From: an uncultured Acidaminococcus sp.
GTDB lineage: Bacteria; Bacillota; Negativicutes; Acidaminococcales; Acidaminococcaceae
DNA length: 64,000 bases
Assembly (NCBI GenBank): GCA_900315205.1
Contig: OMYF01000001.1
Coordinates: 1-64,000, forward strand
Direction: 5' to 3'
The position numbers and the translations under genes are program-made. The notes beneath the pieces are model-generated. The model was not told the origin of the DNA. It saw nothing but the letters and a program-made list of their open reading frames with translations, and searched no databases. The first letter of the stretch is position 1, and every line of letters begins with the position of its first letter. Below are positions 50,537 through 59,384 of the stretch, one piece after another.

Positions 50537-51451
50537 ATTGACGCGGGATCTGCGATTGGCCGATTGTTAAAGCCAATTCTTTATCCGTTTGCCTATATTT
50601 TCTGGCACGTTGGCCGGGGACTGTACCACTTCATCGGTGTGGAACCCCATGATCCGGATGTCAAACATTCGGAGGACGATATCCGTAAGATGGTCAGTGA
50701 CAGTGAGAAGGGCGGAGGCATTGATCCGGTGGAAAGCCGGCTCATTGATAATGTATTCGATTTTGCCGACCGGGTAGCCAGAGAAGTCATGGTGCCCCGC
50801 CAGGATATGATATGCCTTTTTGTGGATGATCCGCTTGAGAAAAATCTCAAGGTCGTGCATGATTCGGGCCATACCCGCTATCCCTTATGCGAAGAAGACC
50901 GTGACCATATTTTGGGCATGATCCATATCCGCGAACTGATGAACTTTGATACCCGGGATCCGCATGCGGATCTGCGCTCCATCATGCGTGAAATCGATGT
51001 CGTGCCGGAGAGCATGTCCATCGTCAAGATCCTTCAGCTCATGCAGCACAAACATGTGCAGATGGCTGCGGTTGCCGATGAATATGGAGGGACGGCCGGT
51101 CTCGTCACGATGGAGGACCTGCTTGAGGAAATCGTGGGCGACATCCAGGATGAACATGACTCGGAAATGCCGGAAATCAACAAGATGCCTGACGGCTCCT
51201 ATATTTTTGACGGACTGGTGCTCCTTGACGAAGTATCGGAGACGATGGGTATCCAGTTCGATGATCCTGAAGAGGATACAATCGGGGGGTACGTGTTCGG
51301 CCTGATCGGGCGGCAGCCCGAGGTGGGAGACAGTGTGGATGAACGGGGCTACCGTTTTGAAGTGCTGGACTGCTCCGGTTTCCGGGTACTCAAGGTCCGG
51401 GTCATTCCGTTGAAAAAGGACAAAGGGGCTGCGGAAGGCGATGAACGCTGA
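50537..51451 (+). CDS. ybeX: CBS-pair/CorC_HlyC domain protein (YbeX/CorC type)
   Basis: The 304-residue protein has a short hydrophobic N-terminus ([21 protein letters not shown]), then [32 protein letters not shown], typical of this family, two CBS domains (about residues 90-210) and a C-terminal CorC_HlyC domain ending [12 protein letters not shown]. The large DUF21 membrane domain of CNNM relatives is missing, as in E. coli YbeX/CorC, which also neighbours ybeZ and ybeY. An ATT at 50537 sits seven bases after AAGGAGAG and is the likely start. The alternative TTG at 50564 has no binding site, and TGA at 50531 excludes anything further upstream. Confidence 0.85.
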   Translation: MDAGSAIGRLLKPILYPFAYIFWHVGRGLYHFIGVEPHDPDVKHSEDDIRKMVSDSEKGGGIDPVESRLIDNVFDFADRVAREVMVPRQDMICLFVDDPLEKNLKVVHDSGHTRYPLCEEDRDHILGMIHIRELMNFDTRDPHADLRSIMREIDVVPESMSIVKILQLMQHKHVQMAAVADEYGGTAGLVTMEDLLEEIVGDIQDEHDSEMPEINKMPDGSYIFDGLVLLDEVSETMGIQFDDPEEDTIGGYVFGLIGRQPEVGDSVDERGYRFEVLDCSGFRVLKVRVIPLKKDKGAAEGDER

Positions 51452-52184
51452 ACTCATTCAGGACGAAGCTGTAATTTTGGAAGTCAGGAACTGGCAGACT
51501 GCAGATAAATATGCAGTCTGCTTTTGTCGTGACCATGGAAAAATCCCTTTCATCGCCTATGGCGCTGCCTATCCCAAGAGTGTCAGCGGGCGTCTGGTAC
51601 AGCCTTTTGCTCATGTCCGTCTGTCCCTTGCCAGGGGACGGCGCGTAGCAGCGCTCAAAAGCTGTGAATTTGTCGAGATACCCAGGACGCCCGATGTAGA
51701 AGTCATGGCCTATGGTTCCATCATCAGCGAAGCAGCAGATCAGCTGATGGGAGAAGAGGAGCCTCAGCCGGGGATCTTTGAGCTTCTGGTCGAGGCCTAC
51801 AGACTGCTTTATGAGCGGAACAAGCGCCTTGTGGCGGACAGTACGATTGTAAAGCTCCTGGCGCTGTGCGGCTTTGAACCGTATCTGGATGCCTGCACGA
51901 CCTGCGGCAAACCCTTTGCGGAAGACGGTTACTTCAGTCTTGTCCAGGGCGGTTATCTCTGCAGGGACTGTGCCATGGGAGACGAACTGACTTTTTCGCT
52001 TTCGGAACGGGATCTGATGGAAAAGCTGCTGCACCTTGATTTTGCCGATCCGGAACATTTTGTCGTACGGGGAGGGGATCTCATGCAGGTTGAAAAAATC
52101 CTGTACCGGTTCCTCCTGTACCAGACGGACCGTCCGCTCCGGAGCCTTCAGTTCCTGTCCCAGCTGGAAAGTGTGAAATCATGA
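51441..52184 (+). CDS. recO: DNA repair protein RecO
   Basis: The 247-residue protein has an N-terminal OB fold (residues 1-80) and a helical C-terminal part with a zinc-type cluster CTTCGKPF (Cys about residue 153) and YLCRDC (about 174-179). RecO loads RecA on SSB-coated single-stranded DNA in the RecFOR pathway. The gene overlaps the end of ybeX by 11 bases and the next membrane protein gene by four (ATGA). Confidence 0.93.
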   Translation: MNAELIQDEAVILEVRNWQTADKYAVCFCRDHGKIPFIAYGAAYPKSVSGRLVQPFAHVRLSLARGRRVAALKSCEFVEIPRTPDVEVMAYGSIISEAADQLMGEEEPQPGIFELLVEAYRLLYERNKRLVADSTIVKLLALCGFEPYLDACTTCGKPFAEDGYFSLVQGGYLCRDCAMGDELTFSLSERDLMEKLLHLDFADPEHFVVRGGDLMQVEKILYRFLLYQTDRPLRSLQFLSQLESVKS

Positions 52185-52870
52185 AGGCTGTCTGGACACG
52201 CATCCGTGCATCCCGGCGGCTCTGGCTCATTACAGGCTTCTGGCTTTTGGCCTTCGGCCTTGTATGTTACGGGATCTGCGGCCCCCGGTACGACTATTAT
52301 TTTCCTTTCAAGCTGGCCGGCCTTATTTGGGTTTCCCTGGGAATGATCCCATTTTACAGAGGCGGGGATAGCCCCTTTTTCGGTTTTCCCGCCAGTTTTT
52401 CCTTCGGTCTGTGGATCCATTTCCCGCTTCTCTTTACCTGGAGCTGGCCTCTCAAGGACGAAGCTGACGGGCTTCTGACAGGATACGGTCTCTGCCTTGC
52501 AGCGCTGCAGCTTTTCTGGCTCGGCCAGTGGAAAAAGCGGAGCCTCACTCCTTCGGGCCTGTGGTGGCTGCTTCTGCCCTGGCTGCTCCTTGCGGGGACC
52601 TGCTGGTCCGTGACGGATATCGACTTCGGTCCTTTGGGGGCGCCCTTTATTTTCCAGCTTTTCTGGATCCTGAACGGGCTTATTGCGGCCAGTCAGGGCC
52701 TTTCACGCAAAAGCCGCGGTCTTTTTCTGAATGGACTGATCATGGGTTTTACCGCTTTTGCGGTCATGCTCTGTTCTTATCTCTGGATCCTGCCGGATCC
52801 TGTCTATCTTCCGATCCTGCTCTTTTTCCTGATTGTTTGTGCCAGACTGTTCCCCCTTATGGCGGGGTGA
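52181..52870 (+). CDS. Hypothetical membrane protein, 229 aa, seven helices
   Basis: The product has about seven hydrophobic helices with short, Arg- and Lys-bearing loops and many Trp residues, for example in [14 protein letters not shown] recognise no family. The ATGA overlap with recO and the 14-base gap to xth place it inside the DNA-repair part of the operon, but a functional link is not evident. It has no visible catalytic motif. Confidence 0.75.
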   Translation: MKAVWTRIRASRRLWLITGFWLLAFGLVCYGICGPRYDYYFPFKLAGLIWVSLGMIPFYRGGDSPFFGFPASFSFGLWIHFPLLFTWSWPLKDEADGLLTGYGLCLAALQLFWLGQWKKRSLTPSGLWWLLLPWLLLAGTCWSVTDIDFGPLGAPFIFQLFWILNGLIAASQGLSRKSRGLFLNGLIMGFTAFAVMLCSYLWILPDPVYLPILLFFLIVCARLFPLMAG

Positions 52871-52884
52871 AGGAGAAAATCCCA

Positions 52885-53640
52885 ATGAAACTTGTGACAT
52901 GGAACGTAAATGGTTTGCGGGCGTGTATGAATAAAGGTTTTGCCGATTTCATGAAGGCCTCTGATGCGGATGTGTATTGCCTCCAGGAAACAAAGATGCA
53001 GCGGGAACAGGCAAATTTTGAGTTTCCCGGATATCATGAATACTGGAACAGTGCCGAACGCAAGGGCTATTCCGGCACGGCGCTTTTTTCCAAAACAGAA
53101 CCGCTCGACGTGACCTTTGGACTGGGTCTTCCCGAACATGATCAGGAAGGCCGGGTCATCACAGCGGAATATCCGGAGTTTTATCTGATTACATGCTATA
53201 CCCCCAATTCTCAGAAGGAACTTGCCCGCCTGCCGTACCGTATGCAGTGGGAGGATGCATTCCAGGCCTATGCGGCCGGCCTGGCTGCAAAGAAAACAGT
53301 TGTGGTATGCGGTGATCTCAACGTGGCGGCGCAGCCCATCGATCTGAAAAATCCTGAAGCCAACCGCCGGAATGCAGGATTTTCCGATGAAGAACGGGCC
53401 AAGTTCCAGCAGTTCCTGAAGCGGGGATTCATTGATGCCTTCCGCTATCTGTATCCGGACAGGACGGGTGCCTACACATGGTGGTCCTATATGTTCAAGG
53501 CCCGCAGCCGGAATGCCGGATGGCGGATCGACTATTTCCTTGTCTCGGAAAACGGCAAAGATCTGATCCGGGATGTCACCATCTGTTCTGATGTCATGGG
53601 CAGCGATCACTGCCCGGTCATGCTTGATTTCGGCAAGTGA
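52885..53640 (+). CDS. xth: Exodeoxyribonuclease III
   Basis: The 251-residue endonuclease/exonuclease/phosphatase-fold enzyme cuts at abasic sites and degrades 3' ends. Motifs are [10 protein letters not shown] (Asn7 region), LQETKMQ (metal Glu, about residue 35), [21 protein letters not shown] (about 147-157), [14 protein letters not shown] and the catalytic GSDHCPV (Asp-His near the C-terminus). An AAGGAG precedes the ATG at 52885. The longer frame reaching back to 52528 is inside the membrane protein gene. Confidence 0.96.
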   Translation: MKLVTWNVNGLRACMNKGFADFMKASDADVYCLQETKMQREQANFEFPGYHEYWNSAERKGYSGTALFSKTEPLDVTFGLGLPEHDQEGRVITAEYPEFYLITCYTPNSQKELARLPYRMQWEDAFQAYAAGLAAKKTVVVCGDLNVAAQPIDLKNPEANRRNAGFSDEERAKFQQFLKRGFIDAFRYLYPDRTGAYTWWSYMFKARSRNAGWRIDYFLVSENGKDLIRDVTICSDVMGSDHCPVMLDFGK

Positions 53641-53653
53641 GCGGAGGCGCGCA

Positions 53654-54460
53654 ATGAAAGGTGCTTTTGTGGGAGATATCATCGGATCTGCATATGAATG
53701 GTCGGGCATGAAGTCGTCTGTATTCCCGCTCCATGTGCCGCGTTCCCATGCTACGGACGATTCTTTTATGACGGCTGCCGTGGCGCTGGCTTTTGGCAGA
53801 GCGCGTAAGGAAGGTCTGCCGGAAACACAGGAAGTCCTGGCACCCCTGCTCTGCAGGGAAATGCGGACAATCGGGCGGCGCCACATCAATGCCGGGTACG
53901 GCCATATTTTTAAAAAATGGCTGTTAAGTGATGCTGCCGGGCCCTATGGAAGTTTCGGCAACGGCGCTCCCATGCGGGTTTCCCCGGCTGCATGGTACGG
54001 CCGGAGCATGGAGGAAACGAAAAAGCTGGCACTGATTTCGGCAAGCGTTTCGCATAATCATCCAAGTGCTGAAAAGGCAGCGGAATGTGTAGCCGGCTGT
54101 ATCTTCATGGCACGGCAGAAGGCTTCAAAAGCAGAGATCGAAGCGTATCTCAGACGGTTTTACACCCTTCCCGACAGCCTTGAAGCGGCAAGGGACAAAG
54201 AACCGAAGGACGCGACCTGTGACGGGACCGTCCCGGATGCGCTGCTCTGCTTCCTTGCTGCCGGCAGTTACGAGGAAACGGTCAGGAATGCGGTTTCCCT
54301 TGGCGGGGACAGTGATACACTTGCGGCGATGGCGGGAAGTATCGCGGAACCCTTCTTTGGGATCCCGCAGCACATCCTCGCCTGGGCAGAGCCTCTTTTT
54401 ACGCAGGAAATGAAAGCTGCTCTGGCTCTTTATGCAGAAAATACGGCAGGAGACAAGTAA
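53654..54460 (+). CDS. ADP-ribosylglycohydrolase (DraG/ARH) family protein
   Basis: The 268-residue helical protein matches the ADP-ribosylglycohydrolase family: GAFVGDIIGSAYEWSG at the start, the Mg2+-binding ATDDSFMT (TDD, about residues 34-41), GNGAPMRVSP (about 104-113), SHNHPSAEKAAE, and the second metal site GGDSDTLAAMAGSI (about 216-229). These enzymes remove ADP-ribose from arginine or other residues, and some relatives act on DNA or small molecules. It begins 13 bases after xth and overlaps the Nudix gene by one base (TAATG), so the three are co-translated. Confidence 0.92.
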   Translation: MKGAFVGDIIGSAYEWSGMKSSVFPLHVPRSHATDDSFMTAAVALAFGRARKEGLPETQEVLAPLLCREMRTIGRRHINAGYGHIFKKWLLSDAAGPYGSFGNGAPMRVSPAAWYGRSMEETKKLALISASVSHNHPSAEKAAECVAGCIFMARQKASKAEIEAYLRRFYTLPDSLEAARDKEPKDATCDGTVPDALLCFLAAGSYEETVRNAVSLGGDSDTLAAMAGSIAEPFFGIPQHILAWAEPLFTQEMKAALALYAENTAGDK

Positions 54461-54957
54461 TGGAATACTGGGATATCTATGATATAAATAAAAAAAAGAC
54501 AGGGCGCACCATGCTCCGCAATGACTGGCACATGCAGCCCGGTGAGTACCATCTGACCGTGCTGGCCCTTGTCAGGGACATGGCGGGCCGCACGCTCATC
54601 ACCCGGCGCCAGCTCGACAAGGAATGGGCCGCCGGAAAATGGGAGATCCCGGGCGGCGGAGTCCGGGCGGGCGAAACTTCGGAAGAGGCCGTCCTGCGGG
54701 AGGTCCGGGAGGAGACGGGCCTCGTATTCCACACCGGCGAGGGCAGGCTGATCCATACGTACCGGAATGATTCGCCGGAAGAGCACAATAACTATTTCGT
54801 CGATATCTATGAATTTACGGCGCCTGTCACGGCAGCTGATGTCCGGGTGCAGAAAGAGGAAGTCCTCGATTTCCGCTTTGCCCGGCCGGACGAGGTCCAT
54901 CGTCTGGGCGATGCGGGGGATTTCCTGCATTATTCCCATCTGGAAGCATTTCTGTAA
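54460..54957 (+). CDS. Nudix hydrolase
   Basis: The 165-residue protein has a full Nudix box GGVRAGETSEEAVLREVREETG (G-x5-E-x7-REVREETG, about residues 65-86, motif given by its key residues). The N-terminus MEYWDIYDINKKKTGR resembles isopentenyl-diphosphate isomerase-like Nudix proteins. Substrates in this family include NDP-sugars, dinucleotides and ADP-ribose. Its coupling to the ADP-ribosylglycohydrolase gene makes ADP-ribose an attractive but unproven substrate. It is the last gene of the long operon and precedes a terminator. Confidence 0.92.
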   Translation: MEYWDIYDINKKKTGRTMLRNDWHMQPGEYHLTVLALVRDMAGRTLITRRQLDKEWAAGKWEIPGGGVRAGETSEEAVLREVREETGLVFHTGEGRLIHTYRNDSPEEHNNYFVDIYEFTAPVTAADVRVQKEEVLDFRFARPDEVHRLGDAGDFLHYSHLEAFL

Positions 54958-54961
54958 TGGC

Positions 54962-55004
54962 AAGACCGTCCGTTCCCGCAGCAGGGAGCGGACGGTCTTT
55001 CTTT
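54962..55004 (+). terminator. Terminator of the phoH-to-Nudix operon
   Basis: AAGACCGTCCG (54962-54972) pairs with CGGACGGTCTT (54989-54999), with an inner TTCCC/GGGAG pairing and TTCTTT after it. Confidence 0.9.
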
Positions 55005-55206
55005 ACCGGCGAAAAAAATCCGTACCGTCCTGGAACAGGATGGTCTGCAGGGACGATTCCATTGCCGGAATTCATTTTTCATATCTGCTTATATCGGAAA
55101 AAACCTGTATAAATACCAAAAGACACTGTTTTACTTTGTGACAATTCTGTGATATGGTGTATCCATATCCAGTTCGGATGAAAAAGCTGAAGGGAGGGGA
55201 AGGCAC

Positions 55207-56124
55207 ATGTCCGTCTGGGAAACATTCAGCCTGCAGGGCTCTCTTTTTATCATGATCCTGGCCGGACTTGTCCTGAAGAAACTGGGCATCCTGGATGCAC
55301 AGGGACGCAGGACGCTGACGGATCTCTGCATCGATATCGTAATCCCGTGCAATATCCTGAAGTCTTTCCTCGTTCCTCTGGACCGCTCCGTCCTGACAGC
55401 GGCAGCCGCGGTCCTGGCTGTCGGCTTCCTGATCCAGTTCCTGTGTCTGCTGCTGAATCAGTTCCTGTACAGACGCTGCCCCGATGCCCAGAAGAAAGTC
55501 CTGCAGTACTGCACGCTTGTCTCAAACGGCGGTTTTTTGGGAAATCCCGTGGCCGAGGGGATCTATGGACTGGAGGGGCTGATGTATGCTTCGGTCTATC
55601 TGATCCCGATGCGTATCGTCATGTGGAGTGCCGGGACCACGTACTTTGTGGCGGATAAAAAAACAGACAGGAGGCAGGTCATCAAAAACGTCCTGACCCA
55701 TCCCTGCCTGGTCGCTGTTTATCTGGGGCTTGTCCTGATGCTGACGGAACTGCCGCTTCCCCAAATGGTTACAGTGGCGGTGAAATCCATTGGCAGCTGC
55801 AATTCAGCGCTTACGATGTTCATTATCGGGATGATCCTGGATGATGTCCCCCTTCGCACGCTGCTTGGCAAAACGACGGGTCTTTACAGTGTACTGAGGT
55901 TGGGGCTGCTGCCGCTTCTGGCTTACCTTGTCTGCCTGCCTTTCGGCCTGAGCGGAGCGGCCCGCGGCGTGTCCGTACTGCTGACAGGGATGCCGGCCGG
56001 TGCGACGGCTGCTATTTTTGCGGCGCGGTACGGGAGCGATGCTCCTTTTGCCACAAGATGTGTCGTGCTTTCAACGCTGCTTTCCATGGTCACACTTCCT
56101 CTGTGGAGCGCCTTCCTTGCCTGA
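55207..56124 (+). CDS. AEC-family transporter (auxin efflux carrier type)
   Basis: The 305-residue membrane protein has ten hydrophobic segments in two halves, with the conserved LTDLCIDIVIPCNILKSF (about residues 38-55) and SNGGFLGNPVAEGIYG (about 108-123), typical of bacterial AEC proteins such as malate or malonate permeases. The substrate is unknown. GGGAGGGGAAGGCAC precedes the ATG. A LysR gene starts nine bases downstream, so the regulator probably controls this operon. Confidence 0.88.
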   Translation: MSVWETFSLQGSLFIMILAGLVLKKLGILDAQGRRTLTDLCIDIVIPCNILKSFLVPLDRSVLTAAAAVLAVGFLIQFLCLLLNQFLYRRCPDAQKKVLQYCTLVSNGGFLGNPVAEGIYGLEGLMYASVYLIPMRIVMWSAGTTYFVADKKTDRRQVIKNVLTHPCLVAVYLGLVLMLTELPLPQMVTVAVKSIGSCNSALTMFIIGMILDDVPLRTLLGKTTGLYSVLRLGLLPLLAYLVCLPFGLSGAARGVSVLLTGMPAGATAAIFAARYGSDAPFATRCVVLSTLLSMVTLPLWSAFLA

Positions 56125-56132
56125 GGTGGACT

Positions 56133-57056
56133 ATGAATTTTACATCTGTTGAATACTTTCTGATGCTTGAACACGAACGCAGTTTCAGCCGGGCTGCGGA
56201 GAGACTGAATATTTCGCAGCAGACTCTGTCCGGGCACATTGCGGGGGTGGAAAAAGAGCTGGGCTGCCGTCTCTTTCTCCGCCATATCCCTTTGGAGCTG
56301 ACATATGCGGGAGAAGTCTTTTTACAATATGCGCGGCGCATCCATCGGGATGATGTGGACCTGCGCCAGACGATGCTGGAAATCAGGCAGGAACGGAAAG
56401 GGCGCCTGACCATTGGGATTGCTTCGACCCGAGGACGCACTGTTTTGCCGGATATCATTGCAGCTTACCAGAAAAAATGGCCCCATATCTCGATCGTCAT
56501 TCGGGAAATGGATAACGAGGCAGCTCCGGAGCTTGTCCTGTCAGGTGAGGTCGATCTGGCGGTTGCGGCTTTCTCAGGCAGTGCCGGAGCGCCGCTTGTC
56601 CTGACGGATTTTTACACGGAAGAACTGATCCTCCTGATGCAGCCCGAACTGTATGTCGCCCGTTTTCTGCTCCGGCGGCTCGATTCTCGCCACATCCTGT
56701 TAAAGGACAAACGTGATTTTTCACTCTTTGCTGACTGTCCGCTCCTTGTCAGTCCGGAAGGAGATATTACGGGCCGCTTTATCCGGAAACTCATCCGGGT
56801 GAGCGGGATTTCTCCTGAAATCAAGGTCGAATCCTCCAATATTGAAACCCTGCTGGAACTGTGCGCCCGCGGCGTGGGAGCCTGTCTCACCCCGGTAAAT
56901 CTTGCCAAAGCTGTTTTTACAAAGGCACAGTTCGAACAAATGATACAGGTCCATTTTGCAGGGGGTGCAGCCTGCAGGATCTGTTTTGCCAGCCTGAGGG
57001 AGCGGAGCAAATGGAAGATGTCTCAGGATTTCATTGAAACAGCCAGAATGGTATAG
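56133..57056 (+). CDS. LysR-family transcriptional regulator
   Basis: The 307-residue protein has an N-terminal helix-turn-helix (residues 1-60: FSRAAERLNISQQTLSGHIAGVE) and a C-terminal effector domain with NIETLLELCARGVGACLTP. It lies between an AEC transporter and an NhaC-type antiporter in the same direction with short gaps, so it likely regulates one or both. GAGGTGGACT precedes the ATG at 56133. The effector is unknown. Confidence 0.9.
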   Translation: MNFTSVEYFLMLEHERSFSRAAERLNISQQTLSGHIAGVEKELGCRLFLRHIPLELTYAGEVFLQYARRIHRDDVDLRQTMLEIRQERKGRLTIGIASTRGRTVLPDIIAAYQKKWPHISIVIREMDNEAAPELVLSGEVDLAVAAFSGSAGAPLVLTDFYTEELILLMQPELYVARFLLRRLDSRHILLKDKRDFSLFADCPLLVSPEGDITGRFIRKLIRVSGISPEIKVESSNIETLLELCARGVGACLTPVNLAKAVFTKAQFEQMIQVHFAGGAACRICFASLRERSKWKMSQDFIETARMV

Positions 57057-57084
57057 GGAGCAGAAGGGAGTTAAGAGAACGGAT

Positions 57085-58395
57085 ATGGAAAATCTTGCAT
57101 TACTGTCTTTTGCAGCGGTCCTTCTGATTTTTTTGCTCCAGGGCTGGCCGCTCATTGCAGCTCTTTTGATCGGACTTCTGATCTTTAGTGCTTATGCGCT
57201 GAAACAGGGCTTTAGCGTGAAAGAAACCGTATGGATGTGGCGGGACGGCGTGCTGACGGCAAAAAACGTCCTGCTCACTTTTTGCTTCATCGGGGCTCTG
57301 ACCGGGATCTGGCGCGCCTGCGGGACGATCCCGGCAATCGTGTACTATGCGGCCGGACTGATTCGGCCGTCCCTCATCATATTCCTGACGTTTTTCCTGA
57401 ACTGTCTGATTTCCTTTCTGATGGGGACTTCTTTTGGTGCAGCTGCCACCATGGGACTCATTTGCATGACCATGGCAAGGACCATGGGTGTCAGTCCGGC
57501 AGTGGCGGGCGGTGCCGTCCTGTCAGGCATTTATTTCGGCGACCGCTGCTCACCTGTATCGACGAGTGCCCTGCTGACGGCAGAAATCACGGGAACCGGT
57601 CTTTACGGGAATATCCGGCGGATGCTGGAGAGTGCTTTCATGCCCGTCCTGTTTTGCGGGGCTGTCTACTTTTTGCTGGGGCTGGGCGGCAGCTCAGAAA
57701 CGGCGGCTGCTGCTTCTTCCGTCAGGACCATTTTGGCGGAGCATTTTGATGTCTCCTGGCCCATGCTTCTTCCTGCGGTGAGCATCCTCATCCTGGCCGG
57801 ATGCCGCGTGCCTGTCCGGAAGACACTTTTTGTCAGCATCGTGCTGGGTGTTTTCTGTGCTGTTTATTATCAAGACCTGGGCGCTGCGGAAATCCTGGAG
57901 GATATCCTGCGGGGATTCCAGCCGGAGGCTCCGGAACTTCGCAGGATGCTGGCTGGCGGGGGCATCGCTTCCATGTTCAATACCGCTGCGGTCGTCCTGC
58001 TCGGGGCCTGCTATTCAGGGATCTTTGAAAAAGCTGACCTGCTGAGCGGGCTGCAGGGCTTCTTTGAAAAGATCGGCCGCCGTTTTACGCCTGCTGCCGG
58101 TGTCCTTGGCGCGGGCATCCTGAGTGCCCTCATTTCCTGCAATCAGACCCTGGCCATCATGATGACAAAAAGTCTCTGCCAGGACATGGGGCTTTCCAAA
58201 GAGGATCTGGCCCTCGCCATCGAAGATACGGCCGTCGTCATCGCGGGGCTCGTTCCCTGGTCCATTGCCTGTGCTGCTCCGCTTGCTTTTATCGACGGGA
58301 CTGCTTCGAGCATTCCTTTTGCCTTTTATCTGTATACGCTGCCCGCGTGGCACGTCGGGGTGTCATACTGGAGGAAGAGGCAGGAAAAAATCTGA
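57085..58395 (+). CDS. NhaC-family Na+/H+ antiporter or amino/organic acid exchanger
   Basis: The 436-residue membrane protein has about 11 helices. Family features are GTSFGAAATMGLICMTMA (about residues 115-132), SGIYFGDRCSPVSTSALLTAEITG (about 147-170, motif FGDRCSP) and NQTLAIMMTKSLCQDMG in the second repeat. NhaC proteins exchange Na+ for H+, and some relatives swap organic anions such as malate and lactate. I start at ATG 57085; the best upstream site GGGAG is rather distant, so the true start could differ. It may work with the AEC transporter under the LysR gene. Confidence 0.86.
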   Translation: MENLALLSFAAVLLIFLLQGWPLIAALLIGLLIFSAYALKQGFSVKETVWMWRDGVLTAKNVLLTFCFIGALTGIWRACGTIPAIVYYAAGLIRPSLIIFLTFFLNCLISFLMGTSFGAAATMGLICMTMARTMGVSPAVAGGAVLSGIYFGDRCSPVSTSALLTAEITGTGLYGNIRRMLESAFMPVLFCGAVYFLLGLGGSSETAAAASSVRTILAEHFDVSWPMLLPAVSILILAGCRVPVRKTLFVSIVLGVFCAVYYQDLGAAEILEDILRGFQPEAPELRRMLAGGGIASMFNTAAVVLLGACYSGIFEKADLLSGLQGFFEKIGRRFTPAAGVLGAGILSALISCNQTLAIMMTKSLCQDMGLSKEDLALAIEDTAVVIAGLVPWSIACAAPLAFIDGTASSIPFAFYLYTLPAWHVGVSYWRKRQEKI

Positions 58396-58440
58396 CAGCC
58401 GGCGCGCGCCCGGCGGGCCGTGGTCTTTGCTGAAACACGC

Positions 58441-58490
58441 AGCAGGGAGGGGATGCCGCAGCAAGCGGCATCCCCTCCCTGCTGATTTTG
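58441..58490 (+). terminator. Terminator of the NhaC operon
   Basis: A perfect 19-bp stem, 58441-58459 with 58465-58483, around a five-base loop AGCAA, followed by GATTTTG. It lies between convergent genes. Confidence 0.8.
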
Positions 58491-58547
58491 TCCCGCTTGC
58501 CGGCAGGACGGGTGCTGCGGCAGCGGCCGGAAGGAACGGGAGAACGT

Positions 58548-59366
58548 TCAGGAACGGGTTCCCGGCTGTTTTTTCTTTTTTGTTTTTGCAGCTTCCGGTT
58601 CTTTCCTGAAACCGCAGTACAGGAAACCGCACAGTGCGATGAGGAAGAAAACGAGACTTGTGGCCTGGGCAGATTTGAGGCCGAAGAGGAAAGGTTCCGT
58701 ATAGTCGCCGCGGAGAAATTCCAGAAAGAAGCGCAGCACTGAATACATCATGACGTACAGGCAGCAGCACTGGCCTTTTTTGTAATGAGTGGTCTGAAAG
58801 AGCAGGAGCAGGGCAAAGAGGATGATATCGATCTGTCCTTCCCAGACTTCGGCAGGCCAGAGCGGGGCACTGCCGTAAGTGGCGTGGGCGAGTGTCCCTT
58901 CCGGGTAAAGGATCCCGAAATTCCCGCCGGTGGGAGCACCAAAGGCGTCGCCGTTCAGGAGGTTCGCCATGCGGCCGATGGACTGGCCGATAAAGAGGGC
59001 CGGGCAGATGACATCCAGCATATCCACCCAGTCGACGTGTCTGCGGTGACAGTAGATGGCACCGGCGAGGACGCCGCCGATGATGCCTCCCTGCACGGCC
59101 ATGCCGCCCTGCCAGACGAAGGGGATTTCCATCAGATGCTCACTGTAATATTCCCAGTCAAAGAAAAAGACATCCCACAGACGCGCCCCGACGAGACCGG
59201 CAAAGCCGCCGTAGATGCCGATGTCGGGCAGCAGTTTTTCCCAGCCCCGTCCGTCTTTGCAGGCGAGGAAATAGGCTGTCGCCGTCGCAAGGAAAATCGC
59301 CGTGCACAGCATGATGCCGTACATCCGGATCGGGAAATTCCCGATAAAAAACAGATACTGATGCAC
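58548..59366 (-). CDS. lgt: Prolipoprotein diacylglyceryl transferase
   Basis: The 272-residue membrane enzyme adds diacylglycerol to the lipobox Cys of prolipoproteins. The arginine signature IGQSIGRMANLLNGDAFG (Arg132) is intact, and the seven-helix layout is normal. Two changes are noted. The WQGGMAVQGGIIG segment has Gln92 where E. coli has His103 (FHGG), and the usual HPxQLYE is WPAEVWE. The start is GTG at 59366 after AAAGGAACTATT. Lipoproteins encoded in this window (1348, 23813, 46965) are its expected substrates. Confidence 0.92.
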   Translation of the reverse strand: MHQYLFFIGNFPIRMYGIMLCTAIFLATATAYFLACKDGRGWEKLLPDIGIYGGFAGLVGARLWDVFFFDWEYYSEHLMEIPFVWQGGMAVQGGIIGGVLAGAIYCHRRHVDWVDMLDVICPALFIGQSIGRMANLLNGDAFGAPTGGNFGILYPEGTLAHATYGSAPLWPAEVWEGQIDIILFALLLLFQTTHYKKGQCCCLYVMMYSVLRFFLEFLRGDYTEPFLFGLKSAQATSLVFFLIALCGFLYCGFRKEPEAAKTKKKKQPGTRS

Positions 59367-59384
59367 AATAGTTCCTTTCTCCGG

